In this document: one piece after another, positions 14,028-21,624 of the stretch
Numbering within the stretch: position 1 is the first letter of the stretch
Layout: each line of letters opens with the position of its first letter
From: an uncultured Holophagaceae bacterium
GTDB taxonomy: Bacteria; Acidobacteriota; Holophagae; Holophagales; Holophagaceae
NCBI GenBank assembly: GCA_903927605.1
Contig: CAIYNT010000007.1
Span: 1-21,624, forward strand
Length of the DNA stretch: 21,624 nt
Direction: 5' to 3'
Program-made: the position numbers and the translations under genes
The notes under the pieces: model-generated
Database searches by the model: none
What the model saw: the letters and a program-made list of their open reading frames with translations, nothing else
What the model was told of the DNA's origin: nothing

Positions 14028-15170
14028 TCAGGCCAGGGCCTGACGTTTCACCAGCTGCCTGGCCCGGTTCCAATCCGCCCAGGCTGCCTGCAGATCCTGA
14101 CGGAGCTGCGCGCGCTGGGCCTTCCATTCTCCGCGGATCGCAGACCAAGCCTCGGCATGGGCGTGGCCCTTGGCCTTCCACTCGGCCTTCCTCGCCTGCC
14201 AAGCCTCGAGCCGGGTCTGGAAGGCGCTGAGGGCCGCATCCACGCGGGCGTGGGCCGCCTCCAGGACGGTTCTGGCCTGGAGGGCATCCGCGGCGAGCAG
14301 GGCGACGAGGCGCCTGGCCTCCATGTCCACCCTGGCGCGCTGGATCTCCGTGTCCGGGACCCTGCGCAGGCCGTGGGCGAGCCCCAGCCAGGAGGCCGCG
14401 GCGATGGTCCACTTGGCGGGATCCCACTGGTACCACCGGGGACCGTTGCGGTAGTCCCACTGCCACATGTGGTGGTAGTTGTGGTAGCCCTCCCCGAAGG
14501 TGAAGGGCGCCAGGAGGGCGTTGTCGCGGGCGCTGTTCCCTTCCGTGTAGGGTTGGGTGCCAAACCAGTGGGCCGCCGAGTTGATGAGGAAGGTGCTGTG
14601 GTGGGTCGCCACGATCCGCAGCAGGAGGCCGATCACGAGTTGGCCAAGGAAGTTGTGGGTCATCCAGCCCACGACGAGAACCGGCAGGGCCGCCACAGTG
14701 GCGCCGATCCAGAAGTGGTAGCGGTGCTGCCAGCGGATGAGGGGATCCTGCTCCAGATCGCCCACGGAATCGAAGGGGCGGTCCTTGGCCTCCATCACCC
14801 AGAGCCAGTGGGCGTACCAGAAACCCTTGCGGACCGGGTAGGGATCCCGTTCCACGTCATCCACGAAGCGGTGGTGGTGGCGATGGTCGCTGCTCCAGGC
14901 AAGGGCCGAGTTCTCGAAGGCCGCGGCACCGAGGAGCAGGGCCAGGAGTCTCATGGGCCAGGCGGCCCGGAAGGCGCGATGGCTGAAGAGGCGGTGATAG
15001 CCCACGGTGATGGAAAGCCCGATCAGCGAGTACATCACCAGGAAAACCACCACCTCACTCAGGCGCAGACCCTGAACCGCGAGCTTCCAGGGCACCAGCA
15101 CCAGAGCCAGCACCAGGGTGCCCAGCAGGAAGAGTGTATTGAGCCAGGCTCGGGGGGTCAGCTTGAACAT
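14028..15170 (-). CDS. Acyl-CoA/acyl-lipid desaturase with long C-terminal helical tail
   Basis: Encodes 380 residues of a membrane di-iron fatty acid desaturase of the stearoyl-CoA (delta-9) type. The three histidine boxes are HRLFSH (59-64), HRHHH (96-100) and HNYHH (230-234), with N-terminal and central hydrophobic helices between them. It introduces a cis double bond into acyl chains; delta-9 position is inferred from box spacing. The catalytic part ends near residue 270. About 100 further residues (ARVDMEARRLVALLAADALQA...EAWQARKAEWKAKG...) are charged, Ala/Arg/Trp-rich and look like a long amphipathic or coiled-coil helix, which is not usual for the family. ATG 15170 has GGAG five bases upstream; the in-frame GTG at 15176 would overlap that site. 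Confidence 0.92.
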   Translation of the reverse strand: MFKLTPRAWLNTLFLLGTLVLALVLVPWKLAVQGLRLSEVVVFLVMYSLIGLSITVGYHRLFSHRAFRAAWPMRLLALLLGAAAFENSALAWSSDHRHHHRFVDDVERDPYPVRKGFWYAHWLWVMEAKDRPFDSVGDLEQDPLIRWQHRYHFWIGATVAALPVLVVGWMTHNFLGQLVIGLLLRIVATHHSTFLINSAAHWFGTQPYTEGNSARDNALLAPFTFGEGYHNYHHMWQWDYRNGPRWYQWDPAKWTIAAASWLGLAHGLRRVPDTEIQRARVDMEARRLVALLAADALQARTVLEAAHARVDAALSAFQTRLEAWQARKAEWKAKGHAHAEAWSAIRGEWKAQRAQLRQDLQAAWADWNRARQLVKRQALA

Positions 15171-15266
15171 GCACACTCCAGGGAGTTGAAAGCTCCCACA
15201 CCAATGATAGGCCTTCGCGACCCCCTGTGCCCGGAGGCTTCCCTTTTCCGGTCTCTGGGGCTGGGC

Positions 15267-16244
15267 TCAGATTTCCACGACGATGCGGCCACGCACCTGG
15301 CCTTGCATCAGCTCGTGGGCCTTCGCGATCGCATCGGCCAGCGGCACCACTTCGGTGATGGCAGCGAGCTTGGCAGGGTCGAGGTCGACGGCCAGCCGAT
15401 CCCAGGCCTGCTTCCGGATGGCAAGCGGCGCCATCACGCTATCCACACCGGCCAGCGTCACGCCGCGCAGAATGAACGGCATCACCGTTGCCGGCAGGTC
15501 GAAGCCCTGGGCCAGTCCGCAGGCTGCGACCACGCCGCCATAGCGCGTCTGCGCCAGGGCGTTGACCAGGGTGTGGCTGCCGACCGCATCGACGACCGCA
15601 GCCCAGCGCTCCTTCTGCAAGGGCTTGCCGGCAGCGCCCAGCTCCGCCCGGTCGAGCACGGTCGCGGCGCCCAGGGAACGCAGGTAGTCGGCCTCGCCCA
15701 GCTTCCCCGTCGCAGCAGCCACGCTGTAACCCAGCTTGCCGAGCAGCGCCACGGCCACGCTGCCGACGCCGCCCGTCGCCCCCGTCACCAGCACCTCGCC
15801 GTCGCCGGGCTTCAGCCCGTGCCGCTCCAGCGCCAGTATGCAGAGCATCGCGGTGTAGCCGGCGGTGCCGATGGCCATCGCCTGGAGGGTGGTGAACGCC
15901 GCCGGCAGGGGCACCAGCCAGTCACCCAGCAGCCGCGCCCGTTCAGCCAGGCAACCCCAGCGCGTTTCGCCGACACCCCAGCCGTTGTGGATGAACCGGT
16001 CGCCGGGCTTCCAACCGGGGTGGCTGCTCTCCAGCACCGTGCCCGCTCCATCGATGCCGGCCACCATTGGCCAGACGCGGACCACCGGGCTCTTGTTCGT
16101 GATCGCAAGACCGTCCTTGTAGTTCAATGTCGAATGTTCGACCCGCACCAGCACGTCGCCAGGGGGCAAACCGGCCTCGTCCACTATCCGAAGCGAAGCC
16201 GTGAAGACGGTTTCGGACTTTTCAAGCAGGACAGCCTTGAACAT
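15267..16244 (-). CDS. acuI: Acrylyl-CoA reductase (NADPH) AcuI/YhdH-type
   Basis: Encodes 325 residues of the medium-chain dehydrogenase/reductase superfamily, quinone oxidoreductase branch, without the structural zinc cysteines. The N-terminus MFKAVLLEK, then [14 protein letters not shown] and [11 protein letters not shown], with [17 protein letters not shown], are characteristic of the YhdH/AcuI group. The NADPH-binding glycine motif is [13 protein letters not shown]. AcuI reduces acryloyl-CoA to propionyl-CoA, which detoxifies acrylate; whether this protein does so here is inferred from similarity. It is divergent from the DUF554 gene with a 54-nt shared upstream region, and 96 nt without a gene separate its stop from the desaturase start. 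Confidence 0.9.
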   Translation of the reverse strand: MFKAVLLEKSETVFTASLRIVDEAGLPPGDVLVRVEHSTLNYKDGLAITNKSPVVRVWPMVAGIDGAGTVLESSHPGWKPGDRFIHNGWGVGETRWGCLAERARLLGDWLVPLPAAFTTLQAMAIGTAGYTAMLCILALERHGLKPGDGEVLVTGATGGVGSVAVALLGKLGYSVAAATGKLGEADYLRSLGAATVLDRAELGAAGKPLQKERWAAVVDAVGSHTLVNALAQTRYGGVVAACGLAQGFDLPATVMPFILRGVTLAGVDSVMAPLAIRKQAWDRLAVDLDPAKLAAITEVVPLADAIAKAHELMQGQVRGRIVVEI

Positions 16245-16298
16245 GGTCCCTCCGATGCAAGTGGGTGCACGTTAGCATGAACGCTGACGGAGAAGCAC

Positions 16299-17069
16299 AT
16301 GCCTGGCTTGGGAACGATTGTCAACGCTCTGGCCATCATCGCCGGGGCGGCCCTCGGACTTGTCTTCGGCCAAGTGATCCCCAAGCGGATCCGCACCACC
16401 ACGATGTATGCCCTGGGCCTCGCGGTGCTGACCCTGGGCCTTCAGATGGCCCTGGATCCGCGCGTTGAGCACGCCAAGATCCCCTACACCGGGGTGCTGC
16501 CATACCATCCGAATCTCCTGGTTGTCATCGGCGGTCTGGTGGTGGGAAGCATCCTGGGCGAGCTCCTCCACCTGGAACAGCGTCTCGAACATCTCGGCCA
16601 GTGGCTCCAGTCCCTCGCCGCAAAGGCCCCCCTCCTGTCTTCGGCAAAATCGGACGATGCGGAGGGGAAGGGCCACAGCCTGGTGGAGGGCTTCGTGACC
16701 GCCTCCCTCCTGTACTGCGTGGGTGCCATGGCCGTGATCGGAGCCATCCAGGATGCCGCCGGCCAGCCCCATGTGCTCTATGTCAAGGCCATGCTGGACG
16801 GCATCGGGGCCATCATGCTGGCCAGCACCCTGGGTGTGGGCGTGGCGCTCTCGGCCCTCCCGATTCTCCTGTACCAGGGTGGGATCACCCTGGCGGCCGG
16901 GAGCGTCGAGCACTACCTCACCCTGCCGGTGCTCTCCACGCTCACGGCCACCGGCGGCCTGCTCATCGCTGCCATCGGCCTCGACCTCACGGGCATCAAG
17001 CGGCTGCCCATCGGCAACATGCTCCCGGGCGTCTTTGTCGCGGCAGCGCTGGCATTTTTCTTCGGATAG
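16299..17069 (+). CDS. DUF554 family membrane protein
   Basis: Encodes 256 residues with about seven hydrophobic segments, beginning GLGTIVNALAIIAGAALGLVFG, which is the hallmark opening of DUF554 (YdfK/YqgA-like) proteins. The central segments EGFVTASLLYCVGAMAVIGAIQDA and ASTLGVGVALSALPILLYQGGITL are also conserved in this family. Function unknown; it is proposed to be a membrane transporter or channel. GGAG lies about eight bases before the ATG. The SagB-type gene begins 43 nt downstream on the same strand. Confidence 0.9.
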   Translation: MPGLGTIVNALAIIAGAALGLVFGQVIPKRIRTTTMYALGLAVLTLGLQMALDPRVEHAKIPYTGVLPYHPNLLVVIGGLVVGSILGELLHLEQRLEHLGQWLQSLAAKAPLLSSAKSDDAEGKGHSLVEGFVTASLLYCVGAMAVIGAIQDAAGQPHVLYVKAMLDGIGAIMLASTLGVGVALSALPILLYQGGITLAAGSVEHYLTLPVLSTLTATGGLLIAAIGLDLTGIKRLPIGNMLPGVFVAAALAFFFG

Positions 17070-17112
17070 GCCGCGGGCCGAGTCCGTCGGCATCAATAGT
17101 AGAGGAGGTCCC

Positions 17113-17763
17113 ATGCACGTGTTCCGTCCCACTCTCGCCGTTTGCGCGGCCCTCCTGCTGGGGGCTCAGGAGCCGGCTCCCCTGAAACTGCCCGCGACTC
17201 CAATTGAAGGCACTTCCCTGCTTTCCGCCCTCAAGGGTCGGGCCACGGTCAGGACGTTGTTCGGCCCCGCGCCCACCCTCGCCGAGGCCAGCCAGCTCCT
17301 GTGGGCGGCCCAGGGCGAGAACCGCCCCGGGAAACGCGTCGCCCCATCGGCCCATGCCAAGTATCCGCTCGAGCTCTATCTGGTCACGGCCGGTTCCACC
17401 GACCTGGCCCCGGGCCTCTACCGCTACCTCCCGGCCGGCCACCGGCTGACCCGGCAGGCCGACGGTACGCCCTCCATGCTGCTGGGTCCCATCAAGGGCA
17501 TGCAGGCCTGGATCAAGGATGCCCCGGCGGTGTTCGTGGTGGCCGGGGATGCCAGCCGCCTCGGCGAGGGGACGTCGGCGCTCAACCTCACCTACTACGA
17601 AGGGGGCGCCGCGGCTCAGGGCCTGCTGCTGCAGGCGTCGGCCCTGGGCCTCGGGGGCGGGACTGCCGTGGGCGTGGACCTGGAAGCCGTGGGTAGAACC
17701 TTGAAGCTCCCCAGGGGAACCCAGATCCTGTCCCTGCTTCCGGTGGGTCATGTAAAGCCCTAG
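17113..17763 (+). CDS. Exported SagB-type nitroreductase/dehydrogenase domain protein
   Basis: Encodes 216 residues. An N-terminal hydrophobic stretch (about 5-18, RPTLAVCAALLLGAQ) reads as a signal peptide, so the protein is probably periplasmic. The rest is a single nitroreductase-fold domain of the SagB/ThcOx type: RATVRTLFGPAPTLAEASQLLWAAQGENR, RVAPSAHAKYPLELYLV, GLYRYLP, and a C-terminal QGLLLQASALGLGGG and LLPVGHVKP. SagB relatives oxidise azolines in peptides, but many such secreted single-domain members occur outside peptide clusters and have unknown substrates; no precursor peptide or YcaO gene is here. AGAGGAGGT just before the ATG is the strongest ribosome binding site in the window and fixes the start, although the frame is open far upstream. 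Confidence 0.88.
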   Translation: MHVFRPTLAVCAALLLGAQEPAPLKLPATPIEGTSLLSALKGRATVRTLFGPAPTLAEASQLLWAAQGENRPGKRVAPSAHAKYPLELYLVTAGSTDLAPGLYRYLPAGHRLTRQADGTPSMLLGPIKGMQAWIKDAPAVFVVAGDASRLGEGTSALNLTYYEGGAAAQGLLLQASALGLGGGTAVGVDLEAVGRTLKLPRGTQILSLLPVGHVKP

Positions 17764-17938
17764 CTGGTTCCCCCCGGCGTCGGGTTCAGATCCGAGAGGA
17801 ATTCGACTCCCTCTGGTTGCCGAACCGCAACCCCGGTGAGGCGTACTCTTGGGTCCTGGCCGGCCATCTGCCGCTCAGGTGGCTTGATGACGGTTGCGAT
17901 TCGATCATTCTGTACTGTCTGTTGCCGGGAGTCTCCGA

Positions 17939-19408
17939 ATGGATCAAGACAACGAGGGCGGCTTCGAAACACTGGATCCCCAAGATTGGCCAGCCATGCG
18001 CGCCTTGGCCCATCGCATGGTCGATGACGCCATGACCTACCTGGAGACGGTCCGGGAGCGGCCGGTCTGGCAAAGCGTTCCGCCAGACATTGCTGCCTCT
18101 TTCGAGATTCCTGCGCCGCGGGCCCCCGAGGGAGCCCAGGCCGCCTACGAGGCGTTCAGGACCCAGGTCCTGCCTTATCCCATGGGCAATATCCATCCTC
18201 GTTTCTGGGCTTGGTACATGGGCAATGGCACGGTCGGGGGCGCGCTCGCAGACTTTCTGGCCGCGGTGATGAACTCCAACCTCGGCGGGGGCAGCCATGC
18301 GGCCAATCTGGTCGAGGCCCAGGTGATCAACTGGCTCAAGGACATGCTCGGATTTCCAACCTCAGCGAGCGGCCTGCTGGTCAGCGGGGGTTCCATGGCC
18401 AACCTGGTCGGCTTGACGGTGGCCAGGAATGTCGGTGCCGGGGCCGATGTGCGCCAGAAGGGTGTCGCTGCGGCGCCCCGACCGCTGACCGTCTATGCCT
18501 CCGTCGAGGTCCATAGCTGCAACCAGAAGGCCCTAGAGTTGCTGGGTCTCGGCAGTCAGGCCCTGCGCCGCGTACCGGTCCAGGACGACTACAGCATCGA
18601 TCTTGCCGCCCTGCAGCGAATGATCGACGAAGACCGTGCCGAAGGGCTCCAGCCCATCTGCGTGATAGGCACAGCCGGCACCGTGAACACCGGTGCCATC
18701 GATGACCTGGATGCCCTGGCGGAGCTCTGCGTTCGCGAGAGACTGTGGTTCCACGTGGACGGGGCGATCGGCGCCGTGGCGGTACTGGCTGACAATGTCC
18801 GGCCCCAGTTGCGCGGCCTTGAACGGGCCGATTCGGTGGCACTGGACCTGCACAAGTGGATGCACATCCCCTTCGAGGCCGGCTGCGTGCTAGTTCGCGA
18901 TGAGTCTGCGCACCGCAACAGCTTCTCGCTGACTCCCGAATATCTGGAGCACGGCACCCGCGGTCTGGCCGGTGGCAATCTGTGGTTCAGCGACTATGGG
19001 GTGCAGCTGTCGCGTCAGTTTCGCGCCCTGAAGGTCTGGATGTCCATCAAGGAGCACGGGCTGGACCGCTTTGGCCGAATGATTGCCCGCAACGTCGAAC
19101 AGGCCCGCTACCTGGGTCGTCTGATCGCCGCCCAACCCCAGCTGGAGCTCACCGCCCCCATTGGTCTGGACATCGTGTGCTTCCGCTACAACCCGGGCGG
19201 TCTGGAGGAGGCAGTGCTCGACGCCATCAATCGCGAGTTGCTGTTGCAGCTCCAGGAACAGGGTATTGCGGCGCCGTCCTACACGACGATCAGGAACAGG
19301 TACTGTCTGCGGGTCGCGGTCGCCAACCACCGCAGCCGGAACAGTGACTTCGATGGATTGATTGAAGCTGTGCTGCGCATCGGCAGGCTGCTCACCGGGA
19401 AGGCCTGA
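17939..19408 (+). CDS. PLP-dependent group II decarboxylase (aromatic-L-amino-acid decarboxylase-like)
   Basis: Encodes 489 residues of the pyridoxal-dependent decarboxylase family (glutamate, aromatic amino acid, histidine and tyrosine decarboxylases). Visible are MGNIHPRFWAWYMGNGT near the N-terminus, SGGSMANLVGLTVARN for phosphate binding, VHSCNQKALELLG, VDGAIGAVAVL carrying the Asp that pairs with the PLP ring nitrogen, and LDLHKWMHIPFEAG with the Schiff-base lysine K306. It would release CO2 from an amino acid to give an amine, in the cytoplasm; the substrate is not decided by sequence alone. ATG 17939 with GGGAG seven bases ahead is preferred over an upstream TTG at 17894. The 175 nt before it hold no gene. 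The next gene is convergent. Confidence 0.9.
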   Translation: MDQDNEGGFETLDPQDWPAMRALAHRMVDDAMTYLETVRERPVWQSVPPDIAASFEIPAPRAPEGAQAAYEAFRTQVLPYPMGNIHPRFWAWYMGNGTVGGALADFLAAVMNSNLGGGSHAANLVEAQVINWLKDMLGFPTSASGLLVSGGSMANLVGLTVARNVGAGADVRQKGVAAAPRPLTVYASVEVHSCNQKALELLGLGSQALRRVPVQDDYSIDLAALQRMIDEDRAEGLQPICVIGTAGTVNTGAIDDLDALAELCVRERLWFHVDGAIGAVAVLADNVRPQLRGLERADSVALDLHKWMHIPFEAGCVLVRDESAHRNSFSLTPEYLEHGTRGLAGGNLWFSDYGVQLSRQFRALKVWMSIKEHGLDRFGRMIARNVEQARYLGRLIAAQPQLELTAPIGLDIVCFRYNPGGLEEAVLDAINRELLLQLQEQGIAAPSYTTIRNRYCLRVAVANHRSRNSDFDGLIEAVLRIGRLLTGKA

Positions 19409-19414
19409 GTCGCC

Positions 19415-20359
19415 TCACGAGGCCCGCTGCACACCCAGGTAGAGCAGCAGCCCCACGAGGGTAAGCGCGAGGCCGCCCCAGCCCAGGGCCGAGGGCAGGG
19501 CGCCGCCCAGCAGCCAGACTTCCCCGGCCAGAGAGAACACCACCTCCAGGGCCTGGGTGCAATCCGCCGCCGCCAGCTGGGCGGGCGAGACCGCGAGGTG
19601 GCGGGCATACAAGAACAGGCTGGTGGCGATGACACCGGAAAACAGGGCGACGAGAGCGGTGTTCAGGACCTGGCCGCCCGTGGGCGGCGGAGGCAGAAGG
19701 AAGGCCGCCAGGAACAGCCACAGGGGCAGGGAACCCAGGGACAGCAGCAGCACCCGGGCGAAGGGATCCTCCAGCGCCGGGTCGGCGATGCGGGGCAGGC
19801 GGCGGTGGGTTCCGGCGCGAGCCTCCCAGAGCAGCTGGTTGCCCAGGGGATAGGCCAAGGCGGCGACCAGCACCGGCAGAGCCGCCAGCAGGACCGCGAC
19901 CATCGAGGTCTGGCGGGCGTGCTCCAGGTTGACCAGGATGACGCCACCAAAGACCACCGCCGTCAGGAGCAGGGCGCGCAGCGGCACCCGGTGGCCGAAT
20001 AGGCGCAGCACCAGGGGGGTGCACAGGATGGTGGTCTGCCAGGTGGTGGCGATCATCCAGCCGGGCGCGAAGGCGCTGGCAAAGCTCAACAGCGCATAGA
20101 ACACGCCGAAGCCGATGCTGCCGGTGAGGGTCCAGAACAGCCAGTGGCGAGCGAACAGTCGGAAGATGCCGACCAGCGCGCGGCCCCGTCCGAGCAGGAG
20201 GTAGCCGCCGCACAGGAAGCCGATCATCCAGCCATAGCGCAGGGCCGCGGTCCAGAACCAGTGCCCGCCCCCCAGGCTCATCGCGCGGTTGAGGACAAAG
20301 GTGGTGCTGAAGAACAAGGCGGCCAGCGCGCCGACGAGCATGAGCTTCAAATGGGACAT
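19415..20359 (-). CDS. Multidrug-resistance efflux (EmrE-like DMT) transporter
   Basis: Encodes 314 residues with about ten hydrophobic helices, resembling the ten-helix DMT proteins of the 'multidrug resistance efflux transporter' family. The opening LMLVGALAALFFSTTFVLNRAMSLGGGHWFWTAALRYGWMIGFL and the end AADCTQALEVVFSLAGEVWLLGGALPSALGWGGLALTLVGLLLYL support this. It is an inner-membrane exporter with unknown substrate. Three in-frame starts exist (20431, 20383, 20359). The last begins right at the first helix and is chosen, although AAAGG touches it without spacing. It is divergent from the MarR gene, so it could be under that regulator's control, and convergent with the decarboxylase, six bases apart. 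Confidence 0.85.
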   Translation of the reverse strand: MSHLKLMLVGALAALFFSTTFVLNRAMSLGGGHWFWTAALRYGWMIGFLCGGYLLLGRGRALVGIFRLFARHWLFWTLTGSIGFGVFYALLSFASAFAPGWMIATTWQTTILCTPLVLRLFGHRVPLRALLLTAVVFGGVILVNLEHARQTSMVAVLLAALPVLVAALAYPLGNQLLWEARAGTHRRLPRIADPALEDPFARVLLLSLGSLPLWLFLAAFLLPPPPTGGQVLNTALVALFSGVIATSLFLYARHLAVSPAQLAAADCTQALEVVFSLAGEVWLLGGALPSALGWGGLALTLVGLLLYLGVQRAS

Positions 20360-20484
20360 CCTTTGCAGGGGTGCAGGCCCCATTAACCCAGCTTGGCGGA
20401 CGCGGTGCAAACACCGCCATGAGAGGCCCATCCCATCCGGGTAAAAGCTGATGGCCAGCGCGGTGGACTAGGCAGATTGAATTG

Positions 20485-20498
20485 GTTGCATAGCTAAC
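20485..20498. promoter_or_regulatory. Candidate MarR operator, copy 1
   Basis: GTTGCATAGCTAAC has imperfect dyad symmetry (GTT N3 TA N3 AAC) and an identical second copy before the tautomerase gene. It lies 24-37 bp upstream of the marR ATG, where a -35 element (TTGCAT) would be, between marR and the divergent transporter. Confidence 0.65.
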
Positions 20499-20521
20499 TA
20501 AGTGCGACTACCCTGTCACTG

Positions 20522-20938
20522 ATGTTCGACCGCTGCCTCTACTTCAACACGACTGCCCTGGCCCGCCAGTTGGAGAAGGAGTGGGCCAAGGCTTTCGCTC
20601 CCCTTGGTCTGACGCCACCCCAGGCCTTCCTGCTGCGCACGATCCTGGATCGCCCGGGCCTGCTGCAACGCGAGTTGGCAGAGTCCATGTCCATCGCGCG
20701 CCCCACGGCCACCCGCACCCTCGATGGCCTCTCTGAGAAGGGTCTGGTCGAACGCCGAAGCTCGGAGCGCGATGGCCGGGAACAGACGGTGCATGGGACC
20801 CCCGCCGCAATGGCTCTTCACAAGGCTTTGAATGAAGCGAGCGGGAACGTGACGAGAAGACTCAAGCGGCTGCTCGGAGAGGAGGTGTTCAATGAGACTG
20901 TGATCCAGGTCCGCCGAATCCGTTCTGCCCTGGAATGA
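20522..20938 (+). CDS. MarR-family transcriptional regulator
   Basis: Encodes 138 residues of a MarR-type winged-helix dimer. The DNA-binding region spans about 31-95: LTPPQAFLLRTILDRPGLLQRELAESMSIARPTATRTLDGLSEKGLVERRSSERDGREQ, with the recognition helix at ARPTATRTLDGL and the basic wing at RRSSERDGRE. MarR proteins usually repress their own operon until a small phenolic, oxidant or acid ligand binds; the ligand is unknown here. No ribosome binding site precedes ATG 20522, so the message may be leaderless. An identical 14-bp site lies before this gene and before the tautomerase gene, which argues that both are targets. Confidence 0.9.
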   Translation: MFDRCLYFNTTALARQLEKEWAKAFAPLGLTPPQAFLLRTILDRPGLLQRELAESMSIARPTATRTLDGLSEKGLVERRSSERDGREQTVHGTPAAMALHKALNEASGNVTRRLKRLLGEEVFNETVIQVRRIRSALE

Positions 20939-20954
20939 TTTTTTTCGAAGTATA

Positions 20955-20968
20955 GTTGCATAGCTAAC
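20955..20968. promoter_or_regulatory. Candidate MarR operator, copy 2
   Basis: This is the same 14 bases as the site at 20485-20498, in the same orientation, in the 43-nt gap between marR and the tautomerase gene. A TATAGT (20951-20956) at its left edge could be a -10 box, which a bound repressor would cover. Confidence 0.65.
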
Positions 20969-20981
20969 CATAAGAGGAACC

Positions 20982-21377
20982 ATGCCCATTTTGAACGTCA
21001 AAGTCAGTGCCAGCCGGTCCCCGGAACTGACCGAGCATATTGCTGCCATCCTGCTGGACCTGACCACCCGCATCCTCAAGAAGAAATCCGAAGTAACTTC
21101 GATCGCCATCGACTATGTACATCCAGATGACTGGATCGTGGGTGGACAGTCTCTATCCAAACAAGGAAAGAGCAGCATCTACTTCGACATCAAGATCACG
21201 GATGAGACAAACACCAAAGCCGAAAAGGCCGAGTACATCCGTGCGGCCTTCGAGGCTTTCGGCCAGCTGCTCGGCAACCTGCACGAAGAAAGCTACATCT
21301 ATGTCCAGGACGTTCGTGCCGCCAGCTACGGATATGGCGGGAAGACCCAGGAGCACCGGTTCCACCACCCGGAATGA
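20982..21377 (+). CDS. Tautomerase family protein (4-oxalocrotonate tautomerase-like)
   Basis: Encodes 131 residues. The start MPILNVKVSASRSPELTEHIAAILLDLTTRILKKK has Pro directly after Met, which becomes the catalytic N-terminal proline in tautomerase-superfamily enzymes, and the strand-helix-strand pattern that follows fits. At 131 residues it is about twice a 4-oxalocrotonate tautomerase subunit, close to the length of fused or MIF/cis-CaaD-like members. The second half (SIYFDIKITDETNTKAEKAEYIRAAFEAFGQLLG, SYIYVQDVRAASYGYGGKTQEHR) repeats the strand-helix-strand order without Pro. The substrate is unknown; keto-enol tautomerisation or dehalogenation are family options. AGAGGA lies four bases before the ATG. 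The gene follows marR and carries its own copy of the 14-bp site. Confidence 0.9.
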   Translation: MPILNVKVSASRSPELTEHIAAILLDLTTRILKKKSEVTSIAIDYVHPDDWIVGGQSLSKQGKSSIYFDIKITDETNTKAEKAEYIRAAFEAFGQLLGNLHEESYIYVQDVRAASYGYGGKTQEHRFHHPE

Positions 21378-21417
21378 CCGCAGGGGCAGACAGTGGGATT
21401 CGTGGGGGATGGAACGC

Positions 21418-21624
21418 TCAGTGGCCGCTATCCCCCGCCAGCTTGCGGGCCAGCTCGCCCACCACGCTCTTGGCGTCGCCGAAGAGCATGAAGGTCTTGT
21501 CGAGGAAGTAGAGCTCGTTGTCGATGCCCGCGAAGCCCGGGTTCTTCGAGCGCTTGATGGCGTAGATGGTCTTGGCCTTGTCGGCGTCGATGATGGGCAT
21601 GCCATAGATGGGGCTGGTCTTGTC
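21418..21624 (-). CDS. pntB: NAD(P) transhydrogenase beta subunit, C-terminal end (partial)
   Basis: The last 68 codons of a gene that enters from beyond the right edge. The translation DKTSPIYGMPIIDADKAK, RSKNPGFAGIDNELYFLDKTFMLFGDAKSVVGELARKL matches the end of the NADP(H)-binding domain III of PntB: the TSPIYGMP loop, the GFAG turn and the FGDAK motif are all conserved. PntB with PntA couples proton translocation at the inner membrane to hydride transfer from NADH to NADP+. The stop at 21418 is normal for the family, so only the 5' part is missing. It is convergent with the tautomerase gene, 40 bases apart. Confidence 0.95.
   Translation of the reverse strand, partial: DKTSPIYGMPIIDADKAKTIYAIKRSKNPGFAGIDNELYFLDKTFMLFGDAKSVVGELARKLAGDSGH

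Noticed and set aside
14025..16280. Very long open frame on the plus strand (about 750 codons)
   Set aside because: It lies opposite the desaturase and AcuI genes, both with full sets of catalytic motifs on the minus strand. Its translation is low-complexity His/Gly/Arg-rich with no recognisable domain, as expected from the complement of GC-rich genes.
21395..21437. Terminator between the tautomerase gene and pntB
   Set aside because: GGGGGAT and ATCCCCC can pair across 21395-21437, but the loop is long, the right arm lies within the pntB coding end, and no T tract follows on either strand.

Overview
The window is a GC-rich bacterial chromosomal segment. It has short intergenic gaps, many co-directional gene pairs and no phage, plasmid or transposase gene. 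The gene set is mostly housekeeping and metabolic: the RNase P RNA 3' end, a Fur-family regulator, adenosine deaminase, a DHH oligoribonuclease, GTP cyclohydrolase II, phosphatidylglycerophosphate synthase, the Feo ferrous iron importer and PntB. This fits a free-living, probably Gram-negative-type organism. My best guess is Acidobacteriota of the Holophaga/Geothrix kind, from overall protein flavour only. I cannot test it here.

Left part (1-3700): the 3' end of rnpB, then a dense cluster of hairpins, an MFS exporter, a convergent methyltransferase, an unusual tautomerase-like protein with a C-terminal winged-helix-like region, and a divergent Fur-family gene. Three copies of one structured intergenic element lie here, downstream of rnpB, of the tautomerase-like gene and of fur. 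Each runs in the direction of the upstream gene and ends in a terminator-like hairpin whose arms differ in sequence between copies but still pair. This is the most interesting undescribed-looking feature of the window.

Middle part (3700-13200): add, nrnA and ribA are followed by inverted arrays of 7-bp tandem repeats and a DUF2721 membrane protein. On the minus strand, pgsA and a large-subunit-type pseudouridine synthase with a repetitive basic N-terminal tail form a pair. The divergent feoA-feoB-small Cys-rich protein operon imports Fe(II). A metallo-beta-lactamase-fold hydrolase and an EamA transporter follow.

Right part (13200-21624): a nitroreductase, a fatty acid desaturase with a long helical tail, an AcuI-type reductase, a DUF554 membrane protein, an exported SagB-type oxidoreductase, a PLP-dependent decarboxylase and a drug/metabolite transporter. 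A MarR regulator and a tautomerase come next; their upstream regions share an identical 14-bp site. The 3' end of pntB enters from the right edge on the minus strand.
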